In this document: piece after piece, positions 34,996-43,028 of the stretch
How positions within the stretch are numbered: position 1 is the first letter of the stretch
Layout: each line of letters starts with the position of its first letter
Source of the DNA: Novosphingobium album (ex Liu et al. 2023)
Lineage (GTDB): Bacteria > Pseudomonadota > Alphaproteobacteria > Sphingomonadales > Sphingomonadaceae
Assembly: GCF_029076845.1 (NCBI RefSeq)
Contig: NZ_JARESE010000001.1
Location: 186,001 to 250,000 of the forward strand
DNA: 64,000 bases
Direction: 5' to 3'
Position numbers and translations under genes: made by a program
The notes under the pieces: generated by a model
The model's input: the letters and a program-made list of their open reading frames with translations, nothing else
Told to the model about the DNA's origin: nothing
Database searches by the model: none

Positions 34996-35775
34996 TCACG
35001 CCGGCTCCAGCAGGCGCGCGCGCACTTGCGCGATATCGTCCGGCGTGAAGCCCAGTTCGGCAAGGTAGCCTTCCACCGATCCGCACGTCTCGTCCAGCGC
35101 GTCGAGGAACGCGGCGATGTAGTGCGGCCGTGCGCCGGCGAGCGCGGCCATCACCGGCTGCGACAGCCTGGCGTAAGGCGAATGACGGTCTTGCGGGCGG
35201 GCACCGAAGGCCTTGCGCAAGTCCACCGCGCGCTCGGTCAGGATGAAATCGGCGATGATCGTCTCGCGCGGCACGCCCAGCGTCGCCAGCACCAGCGCCG
35301 CCGCGCCGCCGGTGCGATCCTTGCCGGCGGTGCAGTTGAACGCGATCGGCACTTCGGCGGCGGCGATGCGGCGGATCAGTTCGGCATAGGCGGGGGCCTG
35401 CTGGAAGGGGAGATGGCGAAAGCCGCCCGTCATCACCGCCATCGCCTCGTCCTCGTTCTCGATCCCGCGTTCGACCATTTCGTGCAGGCGCCCGAACACT
35501 TCCTTGTGCGGGCGCGACCAATAGGCCACGCCAGCCTCGGCGCACCAGGCATTGGGTTCGTCGGCCTGCTCGCGCAGGCTGCGGAAATCGACGACGGCGC
35601 GGATGCCGAGCCCGTCCAGATGCGCGCGATCGGCCGGGGTCAGCCGCGCCATCGTGCCCGAACGGTAGAGATGGCGCCACTTCACCCGCTGGCCATCGCG
35701 CGTGGCATAGCCGCCCATGTCGCGGAAATTGATTCCGCCTTCGAGCGGGAGCAGGCGCGTGGCCAGATCGTCCAT
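34996..35775 (-). CDS. tyrosine-protein phosphatase (PtpB/LipA-like)
   Basis: A 259-residue phosphatase with the Cx5R loop NCTAGKDRTGGAA near residue 146. In many relatives His precedes the catalytic Cys; here it is Asn. The N-terminus EGGINFRDMGGYATRDGQRVKWRHLYRSG is the conserved NxRDxGG block of this atypical family, which includes dual-specificity protein and phosphoinositide phosphatases. Starts 9 nt after the cupin gene stop, same strand, so they are likely cotranscribed. Substrate unknown. Confidence 0.85.
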   Translation of the reverse strand: MDDLATRLLPLEGGINFRDMGGYATRDGQRVKWRHLYRSGTMARLTPADRAHLDGLGIRAVVDFRSLREQADEPNAWCAEAGVAYWSRPHKEVFGRLHEMVERGIENEDEAMAVMTGGFRHLPFQQAPAYAELIRRIAAAEVPIAFNCTAGKDRTGGAAALVLATLGVPRETIIADFILTERAVDLRKAFGARPQDRHSPYARLSQPVMAALAGARPHYIAAFLDALDETCGSVEGYLAELGFTPDDIAQVRARLLEPA

Positions 35776-35784
35776 CGCGGGGCC

Positions 35785-36297
35785 TCAGACGGTGTAGGCG
35801 GCTGGGCCCGAAGGCCGGATATAACGCGGCATGGCGATCCCTTGCCGCCGGGCGCATTCCAGGATGATTTGCTCCATCGAGCCGGCATGGTCGGTCGAAA
35901 GGTAATTGCCGGCATCGTCGAACACCACGTTCACGCCCGTCACCACCATGAAGCCTTCGACGTCCTGGGCGGCATCCTCGGGGATGTGGAACGTGTGCAT
36001 CGTGCCGGGCGGCTCATAGAGATAGGAGCCGGCGGTCTGTGCGTCCTCCGGGTATTCGTGGTAGCCCCAGGTGCCCCTGGTGGTGAAGAAGTGCACCGCG
36101 CCGGTGTGGAAGTGCCGGGGCAGGCTCGTGCCCGGCGCGTACTTCGCATAGAGCACCCAGGTCGCGTTGTCGGGATCGAGGAACAGCGGCCACAGCTTCA
36201 TGCCGGGGATCAGGTGGCCAAGGTCGATGCCCGGTTCCCGGTGGATATTGAGCGACAGCAGCCGGTCTTGCGTGTGAACGGCCATGGGCAGGGGCAT
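35785..36297 (-). CDS. cupin-domain dioxygenase-like protein (2,4'-dihydroxyacetophenone dioxygenase family)
   Basis: A 170-residue single-cupin protein. The metal motif is visible as PRHFHTGAVHFFTTRGTWGYHEYPE (His residues and Glu of cupin motif 1) and EPPGTMHTFHIPED (motif 2 His). The layout matches 2,4'-dihydroxyacetophenone dioxygenase-like proteins, Fe enzymes that cleave C-C bonds in aromatic ketones; many homologues are uncharacterised. The ATG at 36297 follows GAGAGG at 7 nt. Precedes the phosphatase gene by 9 nt and follows hyuA by about 106 nt on the same strand. Confidence 0.78.
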   Translation of the reverse strand: MPLPMAVHTQDRLLSLNIHREPGIDLGHLIPGMKLWPLFLDPDNATWVLYAKYAPGTSLPRHFHTGAVHFFTTRGTWGYHEYPEDAQTAGSYLYEPPGTMHTFHIPEDAAQDVEGFMVVTGVNVVFDDAGNYLSTDHAGSMEQIILECARRQGIAMPRYIRPSGPAAYTV

Positions 36298-36403
36298 CGC
36301 GAATCCTCTCTCGTCGGTTTCGCGCGAGACTACACGGCGCGCACGGGCGCTCAAGCCATGACGGGGATGCGCCATGACGGGGACGGGCCGTATTGAGGGG
36401 GCG

Positions 36404-38476
36404 TCAGCCCTTCACCAGTTCGTAGTCGCCCGCGTCGTCCACCCGCGCGGTCCAGCCGGGGTAGACGACGATCGTGGTGAAGGTCTCCTCGATGATCGCC
36501 GGGCTGGGCACGGCCATGCCGGGCCTGAGATCGCGGCCAAGGTACACCGGCGTTTCGCCAAAGCCCTGGCCCAGATTGGCGCGGCGGTGCTTGGCCGGGA
36601 CGGGCGCCCCGGCGCTCGCGGTGAAGCCGGCGGTGACTCTGGGCGAAGGCGTCGTCACATGGGCGGCCAGGCGCACGCCCGAGACTTCGGGGACTTCGTG
36701 CTCCCGGATATGATTGTATTCGGCCATGTGGCGCTGGTTGAACAGCGCGATCGCCCGTTCGCCGAAGCCATCGTCCATGAACGAAAGGTCGCCCAGCTTC
36801 GCGTCCGCCCGGAAATCGAAGGAGAGCGAGAAGTTCTGCCCCGGATAGCGCATGTTGAGCTGGTAGTTCACCCGCATCTGTTCGGGCGTGAAGCGCGCGG
36901 CGGTGAAATACCTGCGCGCCCGTTCCGACAGGTCATGCCAGAGCTGGCGCACGCGATCGAGATCGAGCGCGTGCGCCGAGGCGATGTAGGAGCGCTCCTC
37001 GTCGATCGTCGGATTGGCCACCAGCGTGCCCAGCGCCGAGAAGGTGGGCGATGCCTTGGGCACCAGCACTTTGGTGATGCCCAGATCCTCGGCCTGGATC
37101 GCGGCGAAGGCCGGGCCGTTGCCGCCATAGGCCAGCATCACCAGATCCTTGGGATCGATGCCCTTGCCGGCGGTGGTGCGGCGCACGCCCTGGCTCATGT
37201 TGGCATTGACCACGCGCCAGCAATCGAACGCGGCGTCCTCGGCGCCATAGCCCATCTCGTCGCCGACCGCCTGGAACGCCGCGTCCACGCCGTCGCGCGT
37301 CAGGCGGAAGCTGCCGCCGGCAAAGCCCTCGTCGGTGGACAGGATGCCGAGCATGACCAGCGCGTCGGTCACGGTCGGCCGCGTGCCGCCCCGGCCATAG
37401 CAGATCGGGCCGGGCTCCGACCCAGCCGATTTCGGCCCGACTTCCAGCGCGCCGGCATTGACGTGGCAGATCGAGCCGCCGCCCGCGCCCAGCGTTTCCA
37501 CTTTCACCATCGGCACGCCGATCAGATAGCGGTGGTGCATGTTCCACCCCGCCTCGGCCGGGGCCTCGCCAGCGACCACCACCGACATGTCATAGGACGT
37601 GCCGCCCATGTCGACGCACAGCAGGTTCGGATGCCCCTTGGCCTTGCCGCAATGGGCCGAGCCGATGACGCCCCCGGCCGGCCCGGAGGCCAGCACGCGG
37701 ATCGGCGCGCCGTCGATATAGTCCTTGGTCATCACCCCGCCCGAAGCCTGCATGACCATGAGCTGGTTCCGGTATCCGCCTTCGGCCAGCCGCGTGACCA
37801 GCCGTTCCAGATAGGCGGTCACGCGCGGGCCGACATAGGCGTTGACGATGGTTGTGGAGGTGCGATCGTATTCCGGCGCGCGCGGCAGCACTTCGTGGCT
37901 GGCCGAGATATAGGCGTTCTGGATCTCGCGCGTGACGATCTCCTTGGCCCGGCGCTCATGCTCCGGGTTGACGAACGAGAACAGGAACGAGATCGCCACC
38001 GCTTCCACGTTCTGCAGCCGCAGCTTGCGGCAGGCTTCGCGCAGCGCCTCCTCGTCGAGCGGCTGGTGCACCGTGCCGTCGTGCAGGATGCGCTCGGGCA
38101 CGGTCAGGCGGCGGCGACGCGGGGTGATCTGCCGGGGTGGTTCGAGGCGAACGTCCCAGATATCTTCCTTGAAGCCGCGCCGGTATTCGATCTCGTCGCG
38201 AAAGCCCTCGGTGGTGATGAGGCCGGTGAGCGCGCCGTTCATCTCGATCAGGGTGTTGTCGGCCACGGTCGTGCCGTGGACGATCGCCTCGCACGCGCCG
38301 AGGAAGTCGCCCAGCGAAAGCCCTTCCCTGGCCGCCAGCGCGCCGAGCCCTTCCATTACCCCGACCGAGCGGTCCTCGGGCGTCGAGAGGTTCTTGTGGA
38401 GGATGACGTCCTCGCCCTTGAGGAGCGCGAAATCGGTGAAGGTGCCCCCGATGTCGATACCAACGCGATAAGTCAT
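36404..38476 (-). CDS. hyuA: hydantoinase/oxoprolinase subunit A (HyuA)
   Basis: A 690-residue ATP-grasping subunit of the hydantoinase/oxoprolinase family: N-terminal YRVGIDIGGTFTDFALL (ASKHA phosphate loop), CEAIVHGTTVADNTLIE, MQASGGVMT, CVDMGGTSYDMSVV and LVMLAYGGNGPAFAA. It pairs with HyuB to hydrolyse hydantoins, 5-oxoproline or N-methylhydantoin with ATP, or, in close relatives, to carboxylate acetone or acetophenone. It is downstream of hyuB on the same strand with 108 nt between. Substrate uncertain; the nearby dihydroxyacetophenone-dioxygenase-like cupin makes an aromatic ketone possible. Confidence 0.9.
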   Translation of the reverse strand: MTYRVGIDIGGTFTDFALLKGEDVILHKNLSTPEDRSVGVMEGLGALAAREGLSLGDFLGACEAIVHGTTVADNTLIEMNGALTGLITTEGFRDEIEYRRGFKEDIWDVRLEPPRQITPRRRRLTVPERILHDGTVHQPLDEEALREACRKLRLQNVEAVAISFLFSFVNPEHERRAKEIVTREIQNAYISASHEVLPRAPEYDRTSTTIVNAYVGPRVTAYLERLVTRLAEGGYRNQLMVMQASGGVMTKDYIDGAPIRVLASGPAGGVIGSAHCGKAKGHPNLLCVDMGGTSYDMSVVVAGEAPAEAGWNMHHRYLIGVPMVKVETLGAGGGSICHVNAGALEVGPKSAGSEPGPICYGRGGTRPTVTDALVMLGILSTDEGFAGGSFRLTRDGVDAAFQAVGDEMGYGAEDAAFDCWRVVNANMSQGVRRTTAGKGIDPKDLVMLAYGGNGPAFAAIQAEDLGITKVLVPKASPTFSALGTLVANPTIDEERSYIASAHALDLDRVRQLWHDLSERARRYFTAARFTPEQMRVNYQLNMRYPGQNFSLSFDFRADAKLGDLSFMDDGFGERAIALFNQRHMAEYNHIREHEVPEVSGVRLAAHVTTPSPRVTAGFTASAGAPVPAKHRRANLGQGFGETPVYLGRDLRPGMAVPSPAIIEETFTTIVVYPGWTARVDDAGDYELVKG

Positions 38477-38526
38477 GTCTCTTCGCCTTTTCCCGGTGCG
38501 GCTTCGCGCACCTCTCCCTGATCGTC

Positions 38527-38546
38527 ATCCCCGCGAAGGCGGGGAT
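38527..38546. repeat. short palindromic repeat unit between hyuB and hyuA
   Basis: ATCCCCGC-GAAG-GCGGGGAT is a perfect 8-bp hairpin with a GAAG loop. The same unit occurs inside the repeat at 30741 (30775-30793). Such units are dispersed widely in alphaproteobacterial genomes. Here it splits hyuB from hyuA and could modulate hyuA expression. Confidence 0.6.
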
Positions 38547-38584
38547 TCAGCCTGCATCGCGTGGACAATGATGATGAACCGGGC

Positions 38585-40405
38585 TTATTCCGCCGCCTGG
38601 GCCATGGCGCGCATGTCGGCCCGCAGCGCCTCGGTCGCGGCATGGTCGACCGCCAGCGTGTAGTCGGCCAGGCTCCCGGTCAGCACCACGCCGTACTTCG
38701 CGCGCGCCGCCTCGGGGCTGACGTATTCGTCCAGCACGTCTTCCTTCACCGCTTCGGGATCGCGCAGCAGGGCCGGGCCAAAGCCCGCGCCGCCGCCGTG
38801 CTGGTAAGCGATCACCGCGCCTTCGGGCAGCAGGTCCTGCGCGGTGTGGGCCACTTGCCGCTCGTTGGGCGATCCGACCTCGAAGTGGTTGGTATAGGGG
38901 ATCGCGTCATCGCCGCCGCACATGCCGCGCAACGGGTGGTCGGCCGAAACCATCCAGGCCATCGCCGTCGTCGGCTTCAGCACCTGCTTGACGTTGAGCG
39001 ATCCGGGCGATCCGCGCCACTGGCCGGCGCCGCCGCCGTCGGTGGTCATCTCGCGGCTGATGTTGAGGATGGGAAAGCGGCTTTCGGCGTCTTCCGCTTC
39101 GGACAGGATCAGGCTGCCCAGCGCATTGGGGCACGATCCCCAGCCATCGATGCCTTGCACCGCGCTGGTATCCATCGACCGGCAATCGACACCCTGGTCC
39201 ATCCACATCATGCCGTTGTCATCGAAGCCGATCACCGCGTTGGGCATCCCGATCTTGTAGAGCTGGGGCTGCGATCGCTCGGGCGCGACCGCGCTCAGCG
39301 CCAGGCACACCGCCTCGGTGATCTCGCAGGCCGGGTGGAACGATCCCAGCGCGGCCGGCTTGTTCGCGGGCGGCTGGGCGATGCAGCCTTCGGGAATGAC
39401 GATGTCGACCGCGTTGAAGAAACCTTCGTTCTTGACGATCGTGGGGTCCATCGCGGCGACCACCTGGGTCATCACATAGCTGCGGGAATTGGCGAAGGTG
39501 TTCCACACGCCCACCAGGTTCGGCCGGTCGTCGGTGCCGGCAAGATCGACGGTGAGCTGGTCGCCCGCGATGGTGCAGGCGACGTGGACCTTGATGTCGC
39601 GCGTGCCGGCGGTGTCATGGTCGATCAGGACGGTCGCCTCGTAAGTGCCGTCGGGCCAGCGCGAGACTTCCTCGCGCACGCGGCGCTCGGTATGCTCGAT
39701 CGAATGGTTGATTGCGGCCTTCACCGTTTCGGCGCCCCACTTGCCGATCAGCCCGTCGAGCATCCGCACCGCGTGCTGGACGCCGCCGATCATCGCCGCG
39801 ATGTCGCCCGCGAAGGTGGCGAAGCGGTTGTTGCGCACCACGAAGTCGAACACGTCCTGGCGCAGCTCGCCCCGGTGGACCAGCTTGAGGCAGGGATAGA
39901 TCACCCCTTCGGTGAAGACGTCGGTGGCATCGAGCGAGAAGCCGCCGGGGTCCTTGCCGCCGGTATCGCCCTGGTGGGCCTGCAACGTCTGGATGCAGAT
40001 CAGTTCGCCCTTGTCGTCATAGACCGGGCCATAGACGCAATAATCGGGCAAGTGGCCGCCGCCGTGATCGGGATCGTTGGCCAGGAACACGTCGCCCGGC
40101 CCCCAGTCGTAACGATCGAGGTTCATCAGCCCCCAGCGCGTCTCCATCTGGTTGACGAACGTAAGGTGCGGCGTGCCCACCGCCCCCATCGCCAGCCGGC
40201 CATGCGCATCGACGATCGCGGCATTGCGCTCGTTCGACTGGTTGATGATCGGGGACGAGGCGGCGCGGCCCAGGAACGTGGCGGATTCGAAGCAGACGGT
40301 CTCGAAAGCGCCGCGAATGATATCGGCCGTCACCTGGTCGATCGTCGCCGTGGTCGGCAGCGGATCGCGCGGGGCGGCAAGCTTCCGGTTGAGTTCGAAG
40401 GACAT
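38585..40405 (-). CDS. hyuB: hydantoinase/oxoprolinase subunit B (HyuB)
   Basis: A 606-residue catalytic subunit. Family landmarks: TADIIRGAFETVCFESATFLGRAA, the metal-binding PGDVFLANDPDHGGGHLPDYCV (His/Asp-rich), GGVQHAVRMLDGL, NTFANSRSYVMTQVVAAMDP and DGGGAGQWRGSPG. It acts with HyuA in ATP-dependent ring opening or carboxylation. The ATG giving MSFELNR is preferred over one 12 codons earlier because GAGAGGAA lies 7 nt before it. First gene of the hyuBA pair, divergent from the peptide operon across 257 bp. Confidence 0.9.
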   Translation of the reverse strand: MSFELNRKLAAPRDPLPTTATIDQVTADIIRGAFETVCFESATFLGRAASSPIINQSNERNAAIVDAHGRLAMGAVGTPHLTFVNQMETRWGLMNLDRYDWGPGDVFLANDPDHGGGHLPDYCVYGPVYDDKGELICIQTLQAHQGDTGGKDPGGFSLDATDVFTEGVIYPCLKLVHRGELRQDVFDFVVRNNRFATFAGDIAAMIGGVQHAVRMLDGLIGKWGAETVKAAINHSIEHTERRVREEVSRWPDGTYEATVLIDHDTAGTRDIKVHVACTIAGDQLTVDLAGTDDRPNLVGVWNTFANSRSYVMTQVVAAMDPTIVKNEGFFNAVDIVIPEGCIAQPPANKPAALGSFHPACEITEAVCLALSAVAPERSQPQLYKIGMPNAVIGFDDNGMMWMDQGVDCRSMDTSAVQGIDGWGSCPNALGSLILSEAEDAESRFPILNISREMTTDGGGAGQWRGSPGSLNVKQVLKPTTAMAWMVSADHPLRGMCGGDDAIPYTNHFEVGSPNERQVAHTAQDLLPEGAVIAYQHGGGAGFGPALLRDPEAVKEDVLDEYVSPEAARAKYGVVLTGSLADYTLAVDHAATEALRADMRAMAQAAE

Positions 40406-40662
40406 CGCGGCTTTCCTCTCGGGCCATCTTCTCCTGAACATCGGCGATTATGCCGGGCTTCCGCCGGTTTCTCGACAGACCGCGCGGGCCGGCGTGCATT
40501 ATGCGAAAGCCTGCCGCATCGGGCGATGGCCGCACCGGCCGGGAGCGCGCTGCCCGATGAGGCCCGCTGAACCGTTCCGTTCGTACACGAAGCTTGCCAC
40601 GGGGAATCCGATGGGGCAGCATCGGTCCTTGCGGGGTGACGGATCAAGAGGAGGCTTTCCGC

Positions 40663-40866
40663 ATGACTGAACGATTGACACCTTACGGCTCGGCCGAAAA
40701 CGCCGGCAACATCGCCAAGGTCGGCAAGAGCAAGACACCGCGCAGCCTGGCCGGGCGTATGCCTTCGCCCGAGCTGGTCGCGAAAGTGGGCATGGGTGGC
40801 GATCCCGGCACTGGCGGCGGTGGTACCATCGGCCTTCGCGTCGTGCGCCGCAACGCGCGGGGCTGA
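40663..40866 (+). CDS. small basic peptide 1, putative precursor of a modified peptide
   Basis: A 67-residue protein with a strong GAGGAGG ribosome site. It shares the first ten residues exactly with the next gene (MTERLTPYGS), then AKVGKSKTP, RMPSPEL and AKVG, and the tail VVRxNARG. Between residues 44 and 58 it has a Gly-rich insert (MGGDPGTGGGG) with one Asp (47). It has no Cys, no signal peptide and no known domain. Tandem duplication, strong translation and an alphaKG-HExxH peptide hydroxylase gene downstream point to a substrate peptide. It could also be a small nucleic-acid-binding protein, given its basic charge. Confidence 0.75.
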   Translation: MTERLTPYGSAENAGNIAKVGKSKTPRSLAGRMPSPELVAKVGMGGDPGTGGGGTIGLRVVRRNARG

Positions 40867-40971
40867 TCGTCCCGCGCCGTCGGCACGGGCAGGGCGGATC
40901 GAAGCTTGTCAGGCTCGTGGCGATCAGGCAGTCTCCAGCCTGCGGGAGCAATGGTTCAAGAGGAGTTTTCC

Positions 40972-41163
40972 ATGACTGAGCGACTGACACCTTACGGTTC
41001 GACCGAAAATGCCCATGCCGTGGCCAAGGTCGGCAAGTCCAAGACGCCGCACAGCCTGGCCGAACGTATGCCTTCGCCCGAACTCGCCGCGAAAGTCGGC
41101 CAGCCGGGCATCGATGCCGCGCGCATGACGCGCCGCGTCGTGCGCCACAACGCACGGGGCTGA
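40972..41163 (+). CDS. small basic peptide 2, paralogue of peptide 1 and putative precursor
   Basis: A 63-residue paralogue of the preceding gene, with its own GAGGAG site 7 nt before ATG. Conserved blocks are MTERLTPYGS, TENA, AKVGKSKTP, RMPSPEL, AKVG and RVVRHNARG. The segment at residues 44-54 (QPGIDAARMTR) is unlike that of peptide 1 except for a single Asp (48 here, 47 there). The gene repeats the layout of the first unit, with similar upstream DNA (CAAGAGGAG), so it arose by tandem duplication. The stop is followed by a GC hairpin and then the hydroxylase gene. Confidence 0.75.
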   Translation: MTERLTPYGSTENAHAVAKVGKSKTPHSLAERMPSPELAAKVGQPGIDAARMTRRVVRHNARG

Positions 41164-41168
41164 ATCGC

Positions 41169-41202
41169 CCGGCCGGGTGCGCAACAGGGCGTGCCCGGCC
41201 GG
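41169..41202 (+). promoter_or_regulatory. RNA hairpin between peptide 2 and the hydroxylase gene
   Basis: CCGGCCGGG (41169-41177) and CCCGGCCGG (41194-41202) form a perfect 9-bp stem with a 16-nt loop, starting 5 nt after the peptide stop. No T run follows, so it is not a classic terminator; it could partly stop transcription or protect the upstream message, favouring peptide over enzyme. Confidence 0.5.
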
Positions 41203-41219
41203 CGTGAGCCGCACCGGCC

Positions 41220-42239
41220 TTGCCAGACGTGAATTACTTCGAGCCGTCGGTCGCGCGCGCGCGCGAGTGCCGCAGGGCGATGGATGAGGCCTTATGGTCC
41301 AGCGTCCGGCAGCTTCTGGCTGACGGCGAGGCTGGTGCGCCTGCTTCGGACCCGGCCATCACCGGGCCGACCGACCTGCTCGATTACGGCGCCTATTTCG
41401 ACCTGACGCTGGTGCCGCCGGCCGAAGCGGAAGTTCCCGCCGGGGCGAGGGCTTCGGCCACGCGCCACTTGCTGGGCCGGCTGGCGCTGGCGGACGATCT
41501 GGAGCCGCGCACCGCGCCGCCGCGCGTGACCAATTTCTCGGCCGAAACCTATAGCGCCGACCAGATGGAGCGGATGCGCCGCTGGTGGGATACCGAGCCG
41601 GCCAACCGCATGGCGATCACGCGGGCCACCGATGACGAATTCGCCCGTGCGTGCGAGCAGGCCGCGATCGCCATGGCGCATCTGCGCGATGCCGCGCCCG
41701 AACTGCACGGCGAGGTCGAAACCATCGTGCTCGACATCGTCTTTTCGCGGCCCGATGGCACCAACCTGATCAACTATGGCGGCGCCTCGTCCTTCGCGCT
41801 GTGGGGCGCGGTGACGATCAATGCCGAAACCCAGCGCGAATGGGCCCAACTCTATCGCCAGATCGTCCACGAGACCGGCCACAACCTGCTGTTCGGCATG
41901 GCGCGCGAGCAGCCGCTGGTCATGGACAATCCGGCCGAGCGCCGGCCATCCCCGATCCGCGCCGACGCGCGGCCGATGGACGGCATCTTCCATGCCGCCT
42001 TCGTCTCGGCGCGCGAGGCGCTGGCTTTCGACCTGCTGCTGTGCCGGCACGAGGACGTGGGCTGCCTTTCCGACGATGACGCCGGCGTCTTCGCGGACTT
42101 GCTGGAACTCAGCGTCCTGGCCTTCTGGGACTGCATCGAGACCTTGCGCGCCGAGGCGCGGCTGACCGAGCTGGGCCAGGCGATCCTGGCCGATTGCGAA
42201 GCCTATATGACGGCCAATTTCGCCGTGGAGCCCTGCTGA
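41220..42239 (+). CDS. alphaKG-HExxH-type peptide beta-hydroxylase (mod_HExxH family)
   Basis: A protein of about 339 residues. Helix QLYRQIVHETGHNLLFGMA holds HETGH (His217, Glu218, His221); 22 residues on comes RRPSPIRADARPMDGIFHAAF (Arg247, Arg251, His258). This SPxRxDxRPxxGxxH block marks the HExxH peptide-modification family, whose members are Fe/2-oxoglutarate beta-hydroxylases of ribosomal peptides rather than zinc proteases. The N-terminal 100 residues are variable and may bind substrate. Start is TTG at 41220 or GTG at 41229; an in-frame stop at 41205 excludes anything longer, and neither has a good ribosome site. It follows the peptide genes by 56 nt. Confidence 0.85.
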   Translation: MPDVNYFEPSVARARECRRAMDEALWSSVRQLLADGEAGAPASDPAITGPTDLLDYGAYFDLTLVPPAEAEVPAGARASATRHLLGRLALADDLEPRTAPPRVTNFSAETYSADQMERMRRWWDTEPANRMAITRATDDEFARACEQAAIAMAHLRDAAPELHGEVETIVLDIVFSRPDGTNLINYGGASSFALWGAVTINAETQREWAQLYRQIVHETGHNLLFGMAREQPLVMDNPAERRPSPIRADARPMDGIFHAAFVSAREALAFDLLLCRHEDVGCLSDDDAGVFADLLELSVLAFWDCIETLRAEARLTELGQAILADCEAYMTANFAVEPC

Positions 42240-42281
42240 ACGCCTGCGCGCGGATCGTGCTCGGCCGGACGGGCCCGCGCC

Positions 42282-43028
42282 TTACGCGTTCAGCCCGCCG
42301 TTCACGCTGATGACTTGCCCGGTGATCTTGCGCGCGCCATCGCCGCACAGGAACACGGCGAGCGGGGCGATGTCCCCCGCGGTCGGCAGGCCCAGGCCGG
42401 CGCGTTTCGCCGCCTTGGCCATGCGTTCCGATCCCATGCGCCGCGCGCTGTCGCTGCCTTTGACGAAGCTGGGCGATATGGCGTGGGCGCGAATGCCGTC
42501 GCGCGCCGCTTCCATGGCGAAGTTGCGGATGAAGCCGATGCTGCCCGCGCGGGCAGCGCCGATCAGCGTCTGGCGCGGCGCGGCATGGATGCCCGCGTCC
42601 GAGACGAAGGCGATCAGCGTGCCGCCCTCCAGCTCCAGGAACGGATAGGCGGCATGGGCCAGGCGTTGCAGCCAGCCGACCGAGAGGCCGAGGAATTCGG
42701 CGTAAGCGGCCGGATCGGTATCGGCGAACAGGCCGGTGATGCCCTCGGGGCCCGTCGCGGTGCAATCGATCACCGCGTCGATCCGGCCGAACTGCTCGGC
42801 GACATCGGCGACCAGCACTTCGGCCGCATCATCCTCGCGGATATCGCAGACGAAGCCTTCGGCGATCCCTTCCTCGGCCAGCCCGGCGACCAGCGCGTGG
42901 ACCTTGTCCTCGTTGCGGCCGTGGACCGCCACCTGCCAGCCGTGGATCATCGCCTCGCGCACGATGGCGCCGCCGATCGACCCGCTACCCCCGGCGATCA
43001 GCATGACCTTCCGGTCAATCATCCCCAT
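42282..43028 (-). CDS. short-chain dehydrogenase/reductase
   Basis: A 248-residue classical-length SDR. The nucleotide loop is LIAGGSGSIGGAIVREA (GGxxxGxG, with GGSGSIG in place of the common TGxxxGIG). HGRNEDKV suggests NADP preference. The usual YxxxK catalytic pair is not obvious: where it should lie the sequence reads IHAAPRQTLIGAARAG, lacking the Tyr, so dehydrogenase activity is doubtful. The C-terminus KITGQVISVNGGLNA is typical SDR. Its start overlaps the dnaB stop by 8-14 bp depending on which of two ATGs (43028 or 43022) is used. Confidence 0.82.
   Translation of the reverse strand: MGMIDRKVMLIAGGSGSIGGAIVREAMIHGWQVAVHGRNEDKVHALVAGLAEEGIAEGFVCDIREDDAAEVLVADVAEQFGRIDAVIDCTATGPEGITGLFADTDPAAYAEFLGLSVGWLQRLAHAAYPFLELEGGTLIAFVSDAGIHAAPRQTLIGAARAGSIGFIRNFAMEAARDGIRAHAISPSFVKGSDSARRMGSERMAKAAKRAGLGLPTAGDIAPLAVFLCGDGARKITGQVISVNGGLNA

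Noticed and set aside
40663..41163. The two small peptides as a toxin-antitoxin pair
   Set aside because: They are paralogues with the same N- and C-terminal sequences rather than two different proteins, and neither looks like a known toxin or antitoxin.
41220..42239. HETGH protein as an ordinary zinc metalloprotease
   Set aside because: No signal peptide or protease family context; the SPxRxDxRPxxGxxH block after HExxH is that of the alphaKG-HExxH peptide-modification family, and precursor-like peptides are adjacent.
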